A stretch of 64,000 nt of DNA, from positions 323,908-387,907 of the forward strand of contig UQCD01000001.1 in the NCBI GenBank assembly GCA_900539455.1. Direction: 5' to 3'. Numbering within the stretch: the first letter of the stretch is position 1; each line of letters opens with the position of its first letter. Of the stretch, positions 16,720 through 25,403 are shown in pieces. The notes below the pieces were generated by a model. The model saw only the letters and a program-made list of their open reading frames with translations. It was not told where the DNA came from and searched no databases. The stretch comes from an uncultured Eubacteriales bacterium (GTDB lineage Bacteria > Bacillota > Clostridia > Lachnospirales > Lachnospiraceae). Both the position numbers and the translations under genes were made by a program.

Positions 16720-18768
16720 TTAATAAGCTGTGTCCGGACTGGTTGTAATTGTATTTTTGGGAATAATCTGCCCATTTTCTATAACAAATACATTCCAATA
16801 ATTGCCTGAGCCCATATTAGAAGGCACATTGAATATGGCAACCAGCTTTCCAGCCTGATATACCTTGATTTGTGCTTCTGAGCTTGATAATGTTCCACTT
16901 CCTGAATACTTATGAATATAATAATAATATTTTTCATTGGCAGGAGCATTTAATGTAATAGTTTCCGGTCCATAGCTTGTAGTATCATCAACATCTAAAA
17001 CACATCCTTCTCCATTATAGCCGCTGCTTCCCTTAGCAGCAAAGTATACATGGAAGTCATTTCCATTTAACCACCTTCCCTTCATATGAGAATCTAAATC
17101 TCTTGGATTTGCTCCCCAGGTAAGAACAATTCTAAAATCACTTCCAGACAACGCAGGGGAAATAGTTCCATTTTGAGAAGCTGTTGTACCCTTTTGCACA
17201 ATAATATTTACTGGTGTTGTTACATATCCTGACTTTTCTGCAGTCAAGGTATAATTACCATATGGCAGATGAACAGAATAATTACCATTAGCATCAGTAT
17301 AAACAGTTTCCAGCACATCAGTTTTATTTAAATTATTCCATCCTCTACGGACAGATAATTTAACCTCTGCTTCTCCTATTCCTGTTAATGCGTTACTTAT
17401 AGTTCCCTTTGCAATACCCTTAGAAAATCTGTCCCCTGCTACCATTAAGAAGGTTTCCATATATGTAGTATTTTTTTGTGTTACCTCGGCGTAGGATGTA
17501 AATGAAATATAGTTTGTTGCATATATATCTACCTGATACTCACCTGCTGGAACTGAAATAGAATAATTTCCATATTCATCTGAGGTTGTACTATCATATA
17601 CTATTCCATTCTTACATATCTGAACTAACGCACCCTTTATAGGTGTAATTCTATCAGAGGCTTTGCAAACCTTTCCTTCCAACTGTCCATACTTTTCCAA
17701 TTCTGCAATTTTGGCATTAACACACCTTGCATATGCCTCTGCACCCTTTGCATTTGGGTGAATAGAATAAGCACTGGCAACACCAAAGGTTTTTAAATCC
17801 TCCGACCTAGACCCTAATATTACCTTATTAATCCAGGCATTCTTTGAATATGCCTGATGTCCACCGTCCTTGTCAAACTCCGCCTCAACATCGACAAAAT
17901 AAATATTTATACCTGTATCTTTTAGTTCTTCAATAATACTTTCGATTTTATCATTAAAACGGCTTACATTTTCATTTACTATTGTTGCCTCTTCTTTGGA
18001 GATTAATGCTCCCTTTCCATCACTGTTTAATAATTTTGGATAACCTGCCACAATAATTTTAGCCTGAATACCAGCTTCATTAGAAATCGCAGTATAGGTA
18101 TTTTTTAAATTTGCCTCTACTTCATCAAAATTCTCCCAAAGTGTATTTAACTTCTTTTCCAATTTAGAGCCAACATATGGAACCTTTTTCAAATATGTAC
18201 TTCCTGTTACACAGTCAGTTATTATTCCTGAAAAATCCACATCATTGCCACCTATTGTCAAGGTAACATAATCAACCGACCCCTCTATCTGATTAAATAT
18301 ATCTAACTGCTTTGGTAAATATGTAGTTCCCTTTACTGCAGAAGAAAATGCCCTTTTCTTATCATACTCCTTCTTTTGCTCCTCTGTTGTGATATGCTTT
18401 GTTTTAGCACCAGATGATGCAGCAAAATACCATTTACAAGCAGTAGAGTCTGTGCTTTCTGACCAATAGTCCTTCATAGTTCCACTAATTCCGGGAATTT
18501 CTAATAGTCCCGGCCAGCTTTTAGCAGACCTATGTGCCAGCCAGTTTAAGTCCTTTACCTTATTTTTCAGGCTTTTATCCTGTCCATAGAAGGGTTCTAT
18601 TCCCTCTCCTGATGAATAAGAATCCCCCAATGAAACCACTACTACCTTATCCTGATTATTATCTGCATATGCAGTACCCCTATTTATTTGTATTGCAGAT
18701 ATTAATACAACAACAGCAAGTAATGCTGAAACCACTTTCCTTACACTATAATTTATATTATTTTTCAT
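16720..18768 (-). CDS. Secreted SGNH/GDSL hydrolase with two carboxypeptidase-regulatory-like domains and a YfaP-type C-terminus
   Basis: 682 residues. Signal peptide (about 1-34, cut near TAYA-DN). SGNH hydrolase domain (about 40-355): block I SLGDSYSSGEG with the nucleophile Ser, block III TIGGNDVDFSG, block V AYSIHPNAKGAEAYA with the catalytic His. Then two beta-sandwich domains of the carboxypeptidase-D regulatory type (about 370-445 and 455-535), each with YGNYSISVP or NGNYSVHLP. The C-terminal part (about 550-660) has LTWGANPRDLDSHM, typical of the YfaP/DUF2135 family. Probably a cell-surface or released esterase acting on acylated glycans; substrate unknown. Its start overlaps the previous gene by 11 bases, and it is the last gene of the c-di-GMP-controlled operon. 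Confidence 0.85.
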   Translation of the reverse strand: MKNNINYSVRKVVSALLAVVVLISAIQINRGTAYADNNQDKVVVVSLGDSYSSGEGIEPFYGQDKSLKNKVKDLNWLAHRSAKSWPGLLEIPGISGTMKDYWSESTDSTACKWYFAASSGAKTKHITTEEQKKEYDKKRAFSSAVKGTTYLPKQLDIFNQIEGSVDYVTLTIGGNDVDFSGIITDCVTGSTYLKKVPYVGSKLEKKLNTLWENFDEVEANLKNTYTAISNEAGIQAKIIVAGYPKLLNSDGKGALISKEEATIVNENVSRFNDKIESIIEELKDTGINIYFVDVEAEFDKDGGHQAYSKNAWINKVILGSRSEDLKTFGVASAYSIHPNAKGAEAYARCVNAKIAELEKYGQLEGKVCKASDRITPIKGALVQICKNGIVYDSTTSDEYGNYSISVPAGEYQVDIYATNYISFTSYAEVTQKNTTYMETFLMVAGDRFSKGIAKGTISNALTGIGEAEVKLSVRRGWNNLNKTDVLETVYTDANGNYSVHLPYGNYTLTAEKSGYVTTPVNIIVQKGTTASQNGTISPALSGSDFRIVLTWGANPRDLDSHMKGRWLNGNDFHVYFAAKGSSGYNGEGCVLDVDDTTSYGPETITLNAPANEKYYYYIHKYSGSGTLSSSEAQIKVYQAGKLVAIFNVPSNMGSGNYWNVFVIENGQIIPKNTITTSPDTAY

Positions 18769-20113
18769 TACCTATTATCTCCTCATATTCTATTTTGTCC
18801 AACCTTGCAGCGTCAATTTTTTCCACCTGCTTTAAAATAATAAAGCTCTCATAGGGTATTGTTACATAGAATTTATTACCCTCAACAGCATAACTTGTAA
18901 GTGTTTCTGCCTCAGAATATAAAACCTGTGCCTCTATCTCTGCTTCAGCATTAACGGATGCTGGATTTGCAAACACACTTCCGTTAATTACATAAATATT
19001 CCATACCACTCCATTTTCAGATATATAAATAGTTTCATACATAGGGTGCTTTTGATTTGATTTTTCTGTTATCTCTAAGCTATCTACATATTCTCCACTG
19101 GTTGAATAGCTGTCATATGTAATAGGATAATTGTCAAAGCCTCTAGCCTTTAATAAGCTGATTACCTGCTTTTCACTATAAAGCTCCTTAGACTTACTTG
19201 CATCAATAACACTTATAACCTTTGAATTACTCCAGAAATAATTGTCTGTTTCTGTTGGATTATTTGGCTTTTTCAACTCTGTACTCTCTTTCTTATCTGC
19301 TTCAACCTGATATTTTACATTAATCTTAAGTGTAACCTTTAAATTATTTACCTTTACTGTTGTAGCTGTAGAAATACAAGTCGTATTGGCTTCTTTTGCA
19401 TAATTTAATTCTGCATTTCCAAAAGCAATAAATGGAATAAGCACCATAAAAGGAATAATTTTCTTTCCTGCTTTCTTTCTGACTATTATATATACAATAA
19501 CAACTCCACCAACAATAATAAATAAGCTAAGCACGATTTTGTAGCCTATATTATCTTTGTTAGTCTTGCTTTCTTTTACAATAGTTTTTTCACCTGCTAT
19601 AGTTTCTTTTTCATCGTTGCTTTCCTTATTATCTACCTTTATTATATTTCCCTCATTTTTTACCTCTGTATTATACTCTTTATCTATACTCTCAGCTTTT
19701 TCTATGTTGTCTGTTTTTTCTATATTATCCAGCGTTTCTGTACTATCTATGCTTTCTCTGATAGGCTGATTTATTACCTGTAAGCTTTCCGGCTCATATT
19801 CAAACTGAAGGCTTACAGCTTCACCTGGATATAACACAGCAATATTCTTTTCAATATTAGAATTAGCTGCAATTTTATAGTTTTCTGGGATAATACCTTC
19901 AATAGAAATGTTACTTACCTTATCTGAATTTGTATTTTTTATAGTCACCTTAGTTAGAATATGCTCATTTTCCTCATATTCCTCTTTCTCCGAATTAAAA
20001 TTAACCTCTACTCCATCCTGTACCTTTGTTTCAGCAAATGCCTGTATAGATATGACACCTATAAACAGTATTATAGCCACGCAAAAAGCACTTGTCCTTT
20101 TTTTGATTTTCAT
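18758..20113 (-). CDS. Cell-surface protein of unknown function with signal peptide and internal membrane hairpin
   Basis: 451 residues. Signal peptide (about 5-27, ending QAFAE-TK), an immunoglobulin-like N-domain (about 32-115, with EEYEENEHILTKVTIKNTNSD as in surface repeat domains), an acidic Asp/Glu/Lys/Asn-rich linker (about 120-190) with imperfect repeats of S-I-D/D-N-I-E-K, two hydrophobic segments at about 195-215 and 222-238, and a C-terminal soluble part (about 250-451) with an NVEGNKFYVTIPYE-like end. The two hydrophobic segments would leave both soluble parts outside the cell. I do not recognise the C-terminal domain. Cotranscribed with the SGNH hydrolase (11-base overlap) and the small membrane protein upstream. 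Confidence 0.7.
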   Translation of the reverse strand: MKIKKRTSAFCVAIILFIGVISIQAFAETKVQDGVEVNFNSEKEEYEENEHILTKVTIKNTNSDKVSNISIEGIIPENYKIAANSNIEKNIAVLYPGEAVSLQFEYEPESLQVINQPIRESIDSTETLDNIEKTDNIEKAESIDKEYNTEVKNEGNIIKVDNKESNDEKETIAGEKTIVKESKTNKDNIGYKIVLSLFIIVGGVVIVYIIVRKKAGKKIIPFMVLIPFIAFGNAELNYAKEANTTCISTATTVKVNNLKVTLKINVKYQVEADKKESTELKKPNNPTETDNYFWSNSKVISVIDASKSKELYSEKQVISLLKARGFDNYPITYDSYSTSGEYVDSLEITEKSNQKHPMYETIYISENGVVWNIYVINGSVFANPASVNAEAEIEAQVLYSEAETLTSYAVEGNKFYVTIPYESFIILKQVEKIDAARLDKIEYEEIIGNEK

Positions 20114-20130
20114 AACCCATTTTCTCCTTT

Positions 20131-20526
20131 TTAATATAAATGAAAATTTTTATTTTTTAAAATGCTTATTCCAAGAATTGTACTTACAACAATTTTACAT
20201 AAATAAGCACCAAAAAATACTACTGCAATAATTATGTATGGTCCCATATCAGACAGGGTATTACTTTTCCATTGATTTATGTCCATATCAAGGATTTTTT
20301 GTACTATTATGGCGCCATAATTTATACAGCTGAATAATACTATTGCTATAAACCTTTTCCTTTGTTTACTGGTGTACCTTTTAAAGTAAATACTATAAAG
20401 CACAAGACCTATAATATCTCCTATGAAATATGTAATATCCGTTCCTTGAATTGTATATCCTGTTTCTAGAATACAATTAATAGGAAAAATAGTAAAAAAC
20501 ATTGCCAAAACAATTAACTTTTTCAC
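20131..20526 (-). CDS. Small polytopic membrane protein behind c-di-GMP riboswitch
   Basis: 131 residues with four hydrophobic stretches (about 3-20, 30-48, 58-80, 92-118) separated by short charged loops such as KRYTSKQRKR. No family recognised. A strong AAAGGAGGTGG site precedes the start. It is the first gene after the c-di-GMP-I riboswitch and attenuator, and 17 bases before the gene for the 451-residue surface protein. It may help insert or organise the two exported proteins of the operon, which is a guess from position only. Confidence 0.65.
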   Translation of the reverse strand: MKKLIVLAMFFTIFPINCILETGYTIQGTDITYFIGDIIGLVLYSIYFKRYTSKQRKRFIAIVLFSCINYGAIIVQKILDMDINQWKSNTLSDMGPYIIIAVVFFGAYLCKIVVSTILGISILKNKNFHLY

Positions 20527-20551
20527 AGCTTTTGCTCCACCTCCTTTTGCA

Positions 20552-20586
20552 ATAAAAAAAGCTGCATATGAAAAGCTTCATCTGCA
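20552..20586 (-). terminator. Riboswitch-associated attenuator
   Basis: Minus-strand hairpin TGCA-g-ATGAA / TTCAT-a-TGCA with a 4-base loop (20563-20586), followed by GC and seven Ts (20554-20560). Its 5' arm overlaps the 3' end of the c-di-GMP aptamer (GGTTGCAG), so folding of the aptamer and of the terminator should compete. Confidence 0.75.
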
Positions 20587-20672
20587 ACCGAACTATCTTG
20601 ATTTATCCTTATAATTTAATATCCAAGACTCCTAGCTTTGCGTGCACATCGTCACCGATGGCTTGCCCATAA
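20582..20672 (-). ncRNA. Cyclic di-GMP-I (GEMM-I) riboswitch
   Basis: Minus-strand sequence carries the class I signature: GGGCAAGCC (20660-20668), a P2 stem CATCG/CGATG capped by the GNRA tetraloop GTGA, the invariant GCACGCAAAGCTA, then GAGTCTTGG, a variable third stem and AAGATAGTTCGGTTGCAG. These match the GEMM-I layout (GGCAAACC ... GNRA ... GACGCAAAGC ... tetraloop receptor). It lies between a consensus promoter and an attenuator in front of the 20131-20526 gene. Overlap of the aptamer 3' strand with the terminator arm predicts that ligand binding turns the operon on; this is inferred from pairing only. Confidence 0.88.
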
Positions 20673-20707
20673 TCACAACACATATTTCAAATGTGTCTTA
20701 TATGTGG

Positions 20708-20736
20708 ATTGTAATATATCTATATAATTATGTCAA
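20708..20736 (-). promoter_or_regulatory. Consensus promoter of the c-di-GMP-regulated operon
   Basis: Minus strand: -35 TTGACA (20731-20736, perfect), 17-base spacer, -10 TACAAT (20708-20713). Predicted start is close to 20701, giving an RNA that begins with a small ACACAT/ATGTGT hairpin and then the riboswitch. Confidence 0.8.
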
Positions 20737-20740
20737 TATT

Positions 20741-20783
20741 TTTATTACAACTTATAACATATTTTTTATTACAACTTATAACA
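20741..20783. repeat. Two tandem 19-base repeats upstream of the riboswitch promoter
   Basis: TTTATTACAACTTATAACA occurs twice, 24 bases apart, directly upstream of the -35 box. AT-rich UP element or operator pair. Confidence 0.7.
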
Positions 20784-20785
20784 AT

Positions 20786-20860
20786 AAAAAAGGAAACAAG
20801 CCCATTTCTTTAATCAGATATAATATCCAATTAAGAAAACCAATGAACCGCTTCCTTTTT
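20786..20860 (-). terminator. Probable acpP terminator
   Basis: AAAAAGGAA and TTCCTTTTTT arms enclose an imperfectly paired 60-base interior on the minus strand, ending in a T-tract 25-100 bases after the acpP stop. The interior pairing is loose. Confidence 0.5.
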
Positions 20861-20888
20861 ATATTTTAAATTATTTCACAAGCAATAT

Positions 20889-21119
20889 CTATTCGATACC
20901 TTTATCTTTTAAATAATTTATAACATCTTCAACTGTGTTGATATTTGTTAAATCTTCTGAAGGGATTTCTACATCATACTCCTCTTCCAAAGCCATAACT
21001 AATTCAAATAAATCTAATGAATCAGCTCCTAAATCATCCTTGAAATTTGTATCCATTGTTATTTCATCTTCATTGCAGCTTAACTGTTCTGCCACGATTT
21101 CTTTAATCTTTTCAAACAT
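20889..21119 (-). CDS. acpP: Acyl carrier protein
   Basis: 76 residues, acidic, with the phosphopantetheine attachment motif GADSLDLFELVMALEEEY (Ser at about 37). Carries acyl chains for fatty acid synthesis. It stands alone here, not beside fab genes, so it could be the housekeeping copy moved out of the fab cluster or a dedicated second carrier. Start is supported by AAGGAG before the ATG. Confidence 0.93.
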   Translation of the reverse strand: MFEKIKEIVAEQLSCNEDEITMDTNFKDDLGADSLDLFELVMALEEEYDVEIPSEDLTNINTVEDVINYLKDKGIE

Positions 21120-21209
21120 TTTAAAAAGTCTCCTTCTAGTTCTCTAAATTAATTGACATTCCACAGTATAATAACACACTTCTACTTTGTCAATACAGTT
21201 CAGATATTT

Positions 21210-21929
21210 TTAATATAATTTATTTATCATATCACCTGCAGAATAATTATATGTATATGTCCCACTACCTGTATAGGTGTTAGATTTAGTTGCCTCACTT
21301 GAAGCATAATAATTAATCATAGATGCTCTGGCAGATGTTAAATAGCCAAAGGAACCATTTCCATTAAATAATGATTTTGCTCTGCCCATATCTGCTTCCT
21401 TAAAGGTTTTTTCATCTAAGGATAGCTTTCCGTCCTTATCAATAGTAATACCAAGCTTTGATAAGCTGTTGGCATTAATTTTTGTAGAAGTCATCATACT
21501 AAGTGATGTGTTTGCAATATTTTTAGTATTTGACTCCTCTGTTGAGTCAATAACTTCATTGTAATTCTTTACAAAGGAATCTACTGCCTTGTATATACTA
21601 TCTACATCATACTTTCCACTGGCATCAGTTTTAAATAAAGATTTGCTGCCTGTTTTTAATAAAGCATCAGCAGACTCTTTAAGAGCATCTGTGCTGCTTT
21701 TTATAGCTGATAATGTTTTTGTAGTATCACTTGAGGTTGAGGTGCTGGCTGTTACCTTTGTTTTTTTATTGTCATCTATTGAATAATATGCGTTAAGTAA
21801 TTTTTTATAACTACCATTTCTAATACTGTAATAGTCTGACAATATGTCTGTTGTACCTGACTTAGCAGATGATGCAGACGAAAATAATGTACTCACAGCA
21901 CTACTGTTAATTCCAAAAAATGTTGACAT
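21210..21929 (-). CDS. Flagellar cap (FliD)-like protein without other flagellar genes
   Basis: 239 residues from the ATG at 21929 (GGAG 8 bases before); a GTG 9 bases further up is possible. Ser/Thr/Ala/Lys-rich with helix-forming N-terminus (SSAVSTLFSSASSAKSG). The central part, VDSFVKNYNEVIDSTEESNTKN followed by LSKLGITIDKDGKLSLDEKTFKEA, matches the C-terminal domain of FliD (hook-associated protein 2), which builds the filament cap. It lacks the N-terminal FliD domain and no other flagellar gene is in the window. May be a FliD-derived surface or secreted protein; function uncertain. Confidence 0.65.
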   Translation of the reverse strand: MSTFFGINSSAVSTLFSSASSAKSGTTDILSDYYSIRNGSYKKLLNAYYSIDDNKKTKVTASTSTSSDTTKTLSAIKSSTDALKESADALLKTGSKSLFKTDASGKYDVDSIYKAVDSFVKNYNEVIDSTEESNTKNIANTSLSMMTSTKINANSLSKLGITIDKDGKLSLDEKTFKEADMGRAKSLFNGNGSFGYLTSARASMINYYASSEATKSNTYTGSGTYTYNYSAGDMINKLY

Positions 21930-22051
21930 ATAAATCACTCCTTTGCTGTCAAATCAACTTCCATGTTTAACTGTAGTCATACTAAAGGTGCTTTAATTCA
22001 GCTCTTCTATAAGCAAAATAAAACATACAACTACGAAATCCTTCTGATTTT

Positions 22052-22080
22052 ATGATATACCAACCACAACAATATTTCAA
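22052..22080 (-). promoter_or_regulatory. Predicted promoter of the FliD-like gene
   Basis: Minus strand: -35 TTGAAA (22075-22080), 17-base spacer, -10 TATCAT (22052-22057), about 120 bases before the start codon. It is of sigma-A type; no sigma-28 (flagellar) signature was seen. Confidence 0.55.
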
Positions 22081-22113
22081 TAGGTTTTTGTATTGTTAGT
22101 CCACTAATTAGAT

Positions 22114-23991
22114 TTATTTTCCATTATTAAACAGGGTTTCAGATATGTCGTAGGATTTTGAAACAAGGTCCTTTTCCTCATCTGTAAGTTCCCCATATAT
22201 TGTCCCATCTCGATAAATCGCATAGCTTCTATTTGTTTTAAGTAAATTTCTGCCCATTGCGTCCATCATATATTCATCGTCCTTTATACCCATTAAATAT
22301 GATAAGGTAGGCATAACATCAATCTGACCTGCAACAATATCCTCGTCTGCAACGCTGTCTTTAAAATCACTACAGCTAATAATTAACGGAACTGTATAAT
22401 AACCATTTACATTTGCAAAAGGATAATCCTCATACCATTCCTCAAGAGAATATTCATAATATTTGTGAATACCAGTATGGTCGCCAATTACAACTATAAC
22501 TGTATTTTCCAATACGCCTGCTTTTTCTAACTCCTCTAACATATTTCCAATTTGAGTATCCACATACTTAACACATTGGAAATATCCGCCTAAATATGAA
22601 TTATCTAATTCTTCGCTTAGCTTAAGCTCCTTTAAATCATCAGACAGCTTAAAAGGCATATGGCTTGAATTTAAAACAACATGAGCATAATAAGGCTTGT
22701 TTAAATCCTTTAAATATGGCAGCACCTGTTCAATAAAGTCCTTATCATTGAGTGTAAAGCCAATTTTATCACCACTCATATCATAGCTTTCAGAACCTAC
22801 AAAGCCATCTGCACCAATCATATTACTCCAGCCCTCTTTATAATTCCAGAAGGTACCTCTTACAGCCTGATGATAAGTAAAATCATAGCCTCTGTTTATA
22901 AGCATTCTAGGTAAAGAATTAAGCTCACAGGTGCTTGCAAATCTAAAGAAAGTACCACCCTTAGTTGCCGGAAGTCGTGAAGTAGTATACATCAGGTCAG
23001 CATCAGAGCTGTTTCCACCCTGTACCTGTTCAAATATATTTTTAAAATAAAAGCCATTGTTTATGAGCTTGTTAATATTTGGGCATATTTCCTGTCCGTT
23101 TACCTTTTGATTTATAATAAAAGACTCTAAGGATTCAATTTGTAAAAACAATACATTTTTCCCTTCAAATATGCCTGCATATTCATTGTCAGGTAGATTT
23201 TCATTTTTCCATTGATAATATGTTTCTATTAACTGTTCATCATCATCGGTTATATCATCATTAATATTTTCATCTATAAGCTCCTGTATATCCTTTATAT
23301 GAAAGCCTAAGGAAGAAAAATATTTTGCCTGTGCTGCTGCATCCTTAGTATTAAACATATTCTCTTTTGCATCATTAAATACACCAAATTTCTGTGATAG
23401 TGGTATCGCTAATAATATAGCAACACCTGCTAATAAAAATACCAGACCACTTCGTCTTAAAATAGTCTTTCTAACCTTTTCATTTTCTACAACTCTTCGT
23501 CTGAATTTAATAATAAACAATGTAAGTAATATAATATCTAAAAACATAATTACATCATAGGCACATATAAGAGAGGTTACCTCTCCTCCGTCAAAGCCAC
23601 TAAAGTTTTTAAATATATACACATCTGCTGCCGATGGCATTGTAAAAAATGAACGGGTATAAATTAAATCTAAGCATATTAATAATGTAAAGAAAAAGTT
23701 CCAGCAGTATACATATATTACTCTGTTTCTTTCTCTTTTAAACAGAAAAGCTACACTAAGTGGTATAAGTATCAAAGCAATATAAATCAGCCAATATTTC
23801 CAGGTTTCTTTTATTGCCAGATCAAAAGCTGGTGTGTATAAATTCTTACCAAGTAAATACGCCTGCAGCAAAACATTCTTAAGCACTACCCCAATAATAG
23901 GTATTGTAAATAAAATACAATAATATACTCTGTTAGCCAAATAAATCTTCTCAGCAAATACTTTTTTTAGTATCTTTTTTATCTTTTCCAT
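22114..23991 (-). CDS. ltaS: LtaS-family lipoteichoic acid synthase / sulfatase-like phosphoglycerol transferase
   Basis: 625 residues. Five N-terminal membrane helices (about 22-42, 68-88, 98-115, 140-162, 178-198) and an extracellular sulfatase-fold domain (about 250-610): metal/nucleophile region FLQIESLESF, the nucleophile Thr likely in VQGGNSSDADLMYTT, the TFWNYKEGW substrate loop, HVVLNSSHMPF and metal-binding VIGDHTGIHKYY. Uses phosphatidylglycerol to polymerise glycerol phosphate on the cell surface. Normal length (600-650). Gene symbol is by family; substrate specificity (LTA versus related glycerol-phosphate polymer) is inferred. Confidence 0.9.
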   Translation of the reverse strand: MEKIKKILKKVFAEKIYLANRVYYCILFTIPIIGVVLKNVLLQAYLLGKNLYTPAFDLAIKETWKYWLIYIALILIPLSVAFLFKRERNRVIYVYCWNFFFTLLICLDLIYTRSFFTMPSAADVYIFKNFSGFDGGEVTSLICAYDVIMFLDIILLTLFIIKFRRRVVENEKVRKTILRRSGLVFLLAGVAILLAIPLSQKFGVFNDAKENMFNTKDAAAQAKYFSSLGFHIKDIQELIDENINDDITDDDEQLIETYYQWKNENLPDNEYAGIFEGKNVLFLQIESLESFIINQKVNGQEICPNINKLINNGFYFKNIFEQVQGGNSSDADLMYTTSRLPATKGGTFFRFASTCELNSLPRMLINRGYDFTYHQAVRGTFWNYKEGWSNMIGADGFVGSESYDMSGDKIGFTLNDKDFIEQVLPYLKDLNKPYYAHVVLNSSHMPFKLSDDLKELKLSEELDNSYLGGYFQCVKYVDTQIGNMLEELEKAGVLENTVIVVIGDHTGIHKYYEYSLEEWYEDYPFANVNGYYTVPLIISCSDFKDSVADEDIVAGQIDVMPTLSYLMGIKDDEYMMDAMGRNLLKTNRSYAIYRDGTIYGELTDEEKDLVSKSYDISETLFNNGK

Positions 23992-24002
23992 ATATTTCCT
24001 CT

Positions 24003-24056
24003 TTAATATCTGTTAATTAATATCTGTTAATTAATGCTTGTTAATTAATGTCTGTT
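24003..24056. repeat. 14-base tandem repeat over the end of the ABC permease gene
   Basis: Three full and one partial copy of a 14-base unit (ATATCTGTTAATTA type), each with a TTAATTAA palindrome at 24013, 24027 and 24041. The last copy includes the stop codon of the permease gene. Confidence 0.85.
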
Positions 24057-25403
24057 GAAAATCTTTCCTTTGTATACCTTTCCTGTTGCTAAAATCATTA
24101 TTACAGAGAAAATAATTAAAAATAACAAGGAAATTATTCCTTCAGCTATGGTTATATCACCTAAAATTATACCTGATGGTGTACTAAAAGGCGAGGTTAA
24201 AGGTATATAATATATTGCCATTTGGACTGCTCTGTTCACACCACTTCCCATACCCTGTGCAATTCCAACAAGATATGCAGCCAAGAAGGATATAACTACT
24301 GGTAACTGGAAAATCGTATTAGATGCTGATAAGTCCTCTATTCTGCTTACAAAAGCACCTGAAAAGGCTGCTAAAACACAATACATAAAGAAGCCTATAA
24401 TTACCACAAGTATAGCAATTATTACTGCACCTGCTGAAAAAGCTACGCCCTGTGTATCACTTTGCATAATTTTTATTACTTCTCCAACATAGTTTATATA
24501 TTGTGAATTCATTGTCTTTGCAATTTCATTACCTATTAAATATCCCATTACACCTGAGCCAAGCCATACAAGCATCTGACCTATAGCAACTGTTGCTACG
24601 CCTAATACCTTACCGGCTATAATGGCATATGGCTTAACGCTTGTAAGAAGCATTTCAATAAGCTTTGAGGATTTGTCTGCTATAATAGCCTTTGATATTG
24701 ATTGTCCATGGATAAGAATTATCATATAAAGTGCTAAGCAAAATATCATTGGCACAAGAAGTCTTGCCATCATCATACCTAATGACTGTACCTCTGTTTC
24801 AGTTCCTATATTTTTAACATTTGCAGGCAGACTTACAAAGCCTATTGCCTTTTCGTCTAATTTTCCCACACTAAATACTGCATATTGTGCAGATTTAGAA
24901 ACAAAGGTTACAAACTGGTCTAACTCCTCCTCCTCAACTGTTGAATTAAAGGTAGTAAGAATATTTACACTTAATCCACCAGCCACTCCACTGCTTTGTT
25001 CAACCTTTAAAATCACTATATCTGTTTTATTAGTTACAGCCTTACTTAAAGAAGAAACAACCTGGATTTCTGTTTTTTGCTTTTGTTTAAGTATATTTTC
25101 AGCTTCAACAAAAAGCCTTTTTACACTATCTGTCTTGTAATCTGTTTCATTTAACAAATATACCTCTTTTATAGTTTCAAATATATCCTCTGTATTATAG
25201 TCTACATTACCTCCATATATATCGTCATCACTATCATCAAAATTTATTGCCTGTAATACACATATTCCCCCGAAAATAATTGCAATTACTATAGCTATAA
25301 TTACAGTTGAGGAAATAAAGCCTTTTCCCTTTATAGTCTGTGTAGCTGTAAAAGAAAATATTTCCTTTATTCCTGTAAACATACCTTTTTTATTTTCCTT
25401 CAT
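24045..25403 (-). CDS. ABC-2 type exporter permease (NatB-like), second subunit
   Basis: 452 residues: N-terminal membrane helix (about 27-50), a large extracellular domain (about 51-205) and a C-terminal bundle of five or six helices (about 212-450), with SKAIIADKSSKLIEMLLTSVKPYAIIAGKVLG, the conserved coupling segment of ABC-2 exporters of the NatB type. It shares its first base with the stop of the paired permease (TAATG). With the ATPase at 26760 and the permease at 25403 it should form a heterodimeric exporter, possibly for sodium, a toxic compound or a peptide. Confidence 0.88.
   Translation of the reverse strand: MKENKKGMFTGIKEIFSFTATQTIKGKGFISSTVIIAIVIAIIFGGICVLQAINFDDSDDDIYGGNVDYNTEDIFETIKEVYLLNETDYKTDSVKRLFVEAENILKQKQKTEIQVVSSLSKAVTNKTDIVILKVEQSSGVAGGLSVNILTTFNSTVEEEELDQFVTFVSKSAQYAVFSVGKLDEKAIGFVSLPANVKNIGTETEVQSLGMMMARLLVPMIFCLALYMIILIHGQSISKAIIADKSSKLIEMLLTSVKPYAIIAGKVLGVATVAIGQMLVWLGSGVMGYLIGNEIAKTMNSQYINYVGEVIKIMQSDTQGVAFSAGAVIIAILVVIIGFFMYCVLAAFSGAFVSRIEDLSASNTIFQLPVVISFLAAYLVGIAQGMGSGVNRAVQMAIYYIPLTSPFSTPSGIILGDITIAEGIISLLFLIIFSVIMILATGKVYKGKIFNRH

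Noticed and set aside
16403..16720. TPP riboswitch in front of thiC
   Set aside because: Neither the CUGAGA core nor the GGxUAAUxCC/CG partner strand with correct spacing is present; reported instead as an unassigned structured leader.
24003..24056. CRISPR-like repeats
   Set aside because: Units are 14 bases in direct tandem without spacers; no cas genes.
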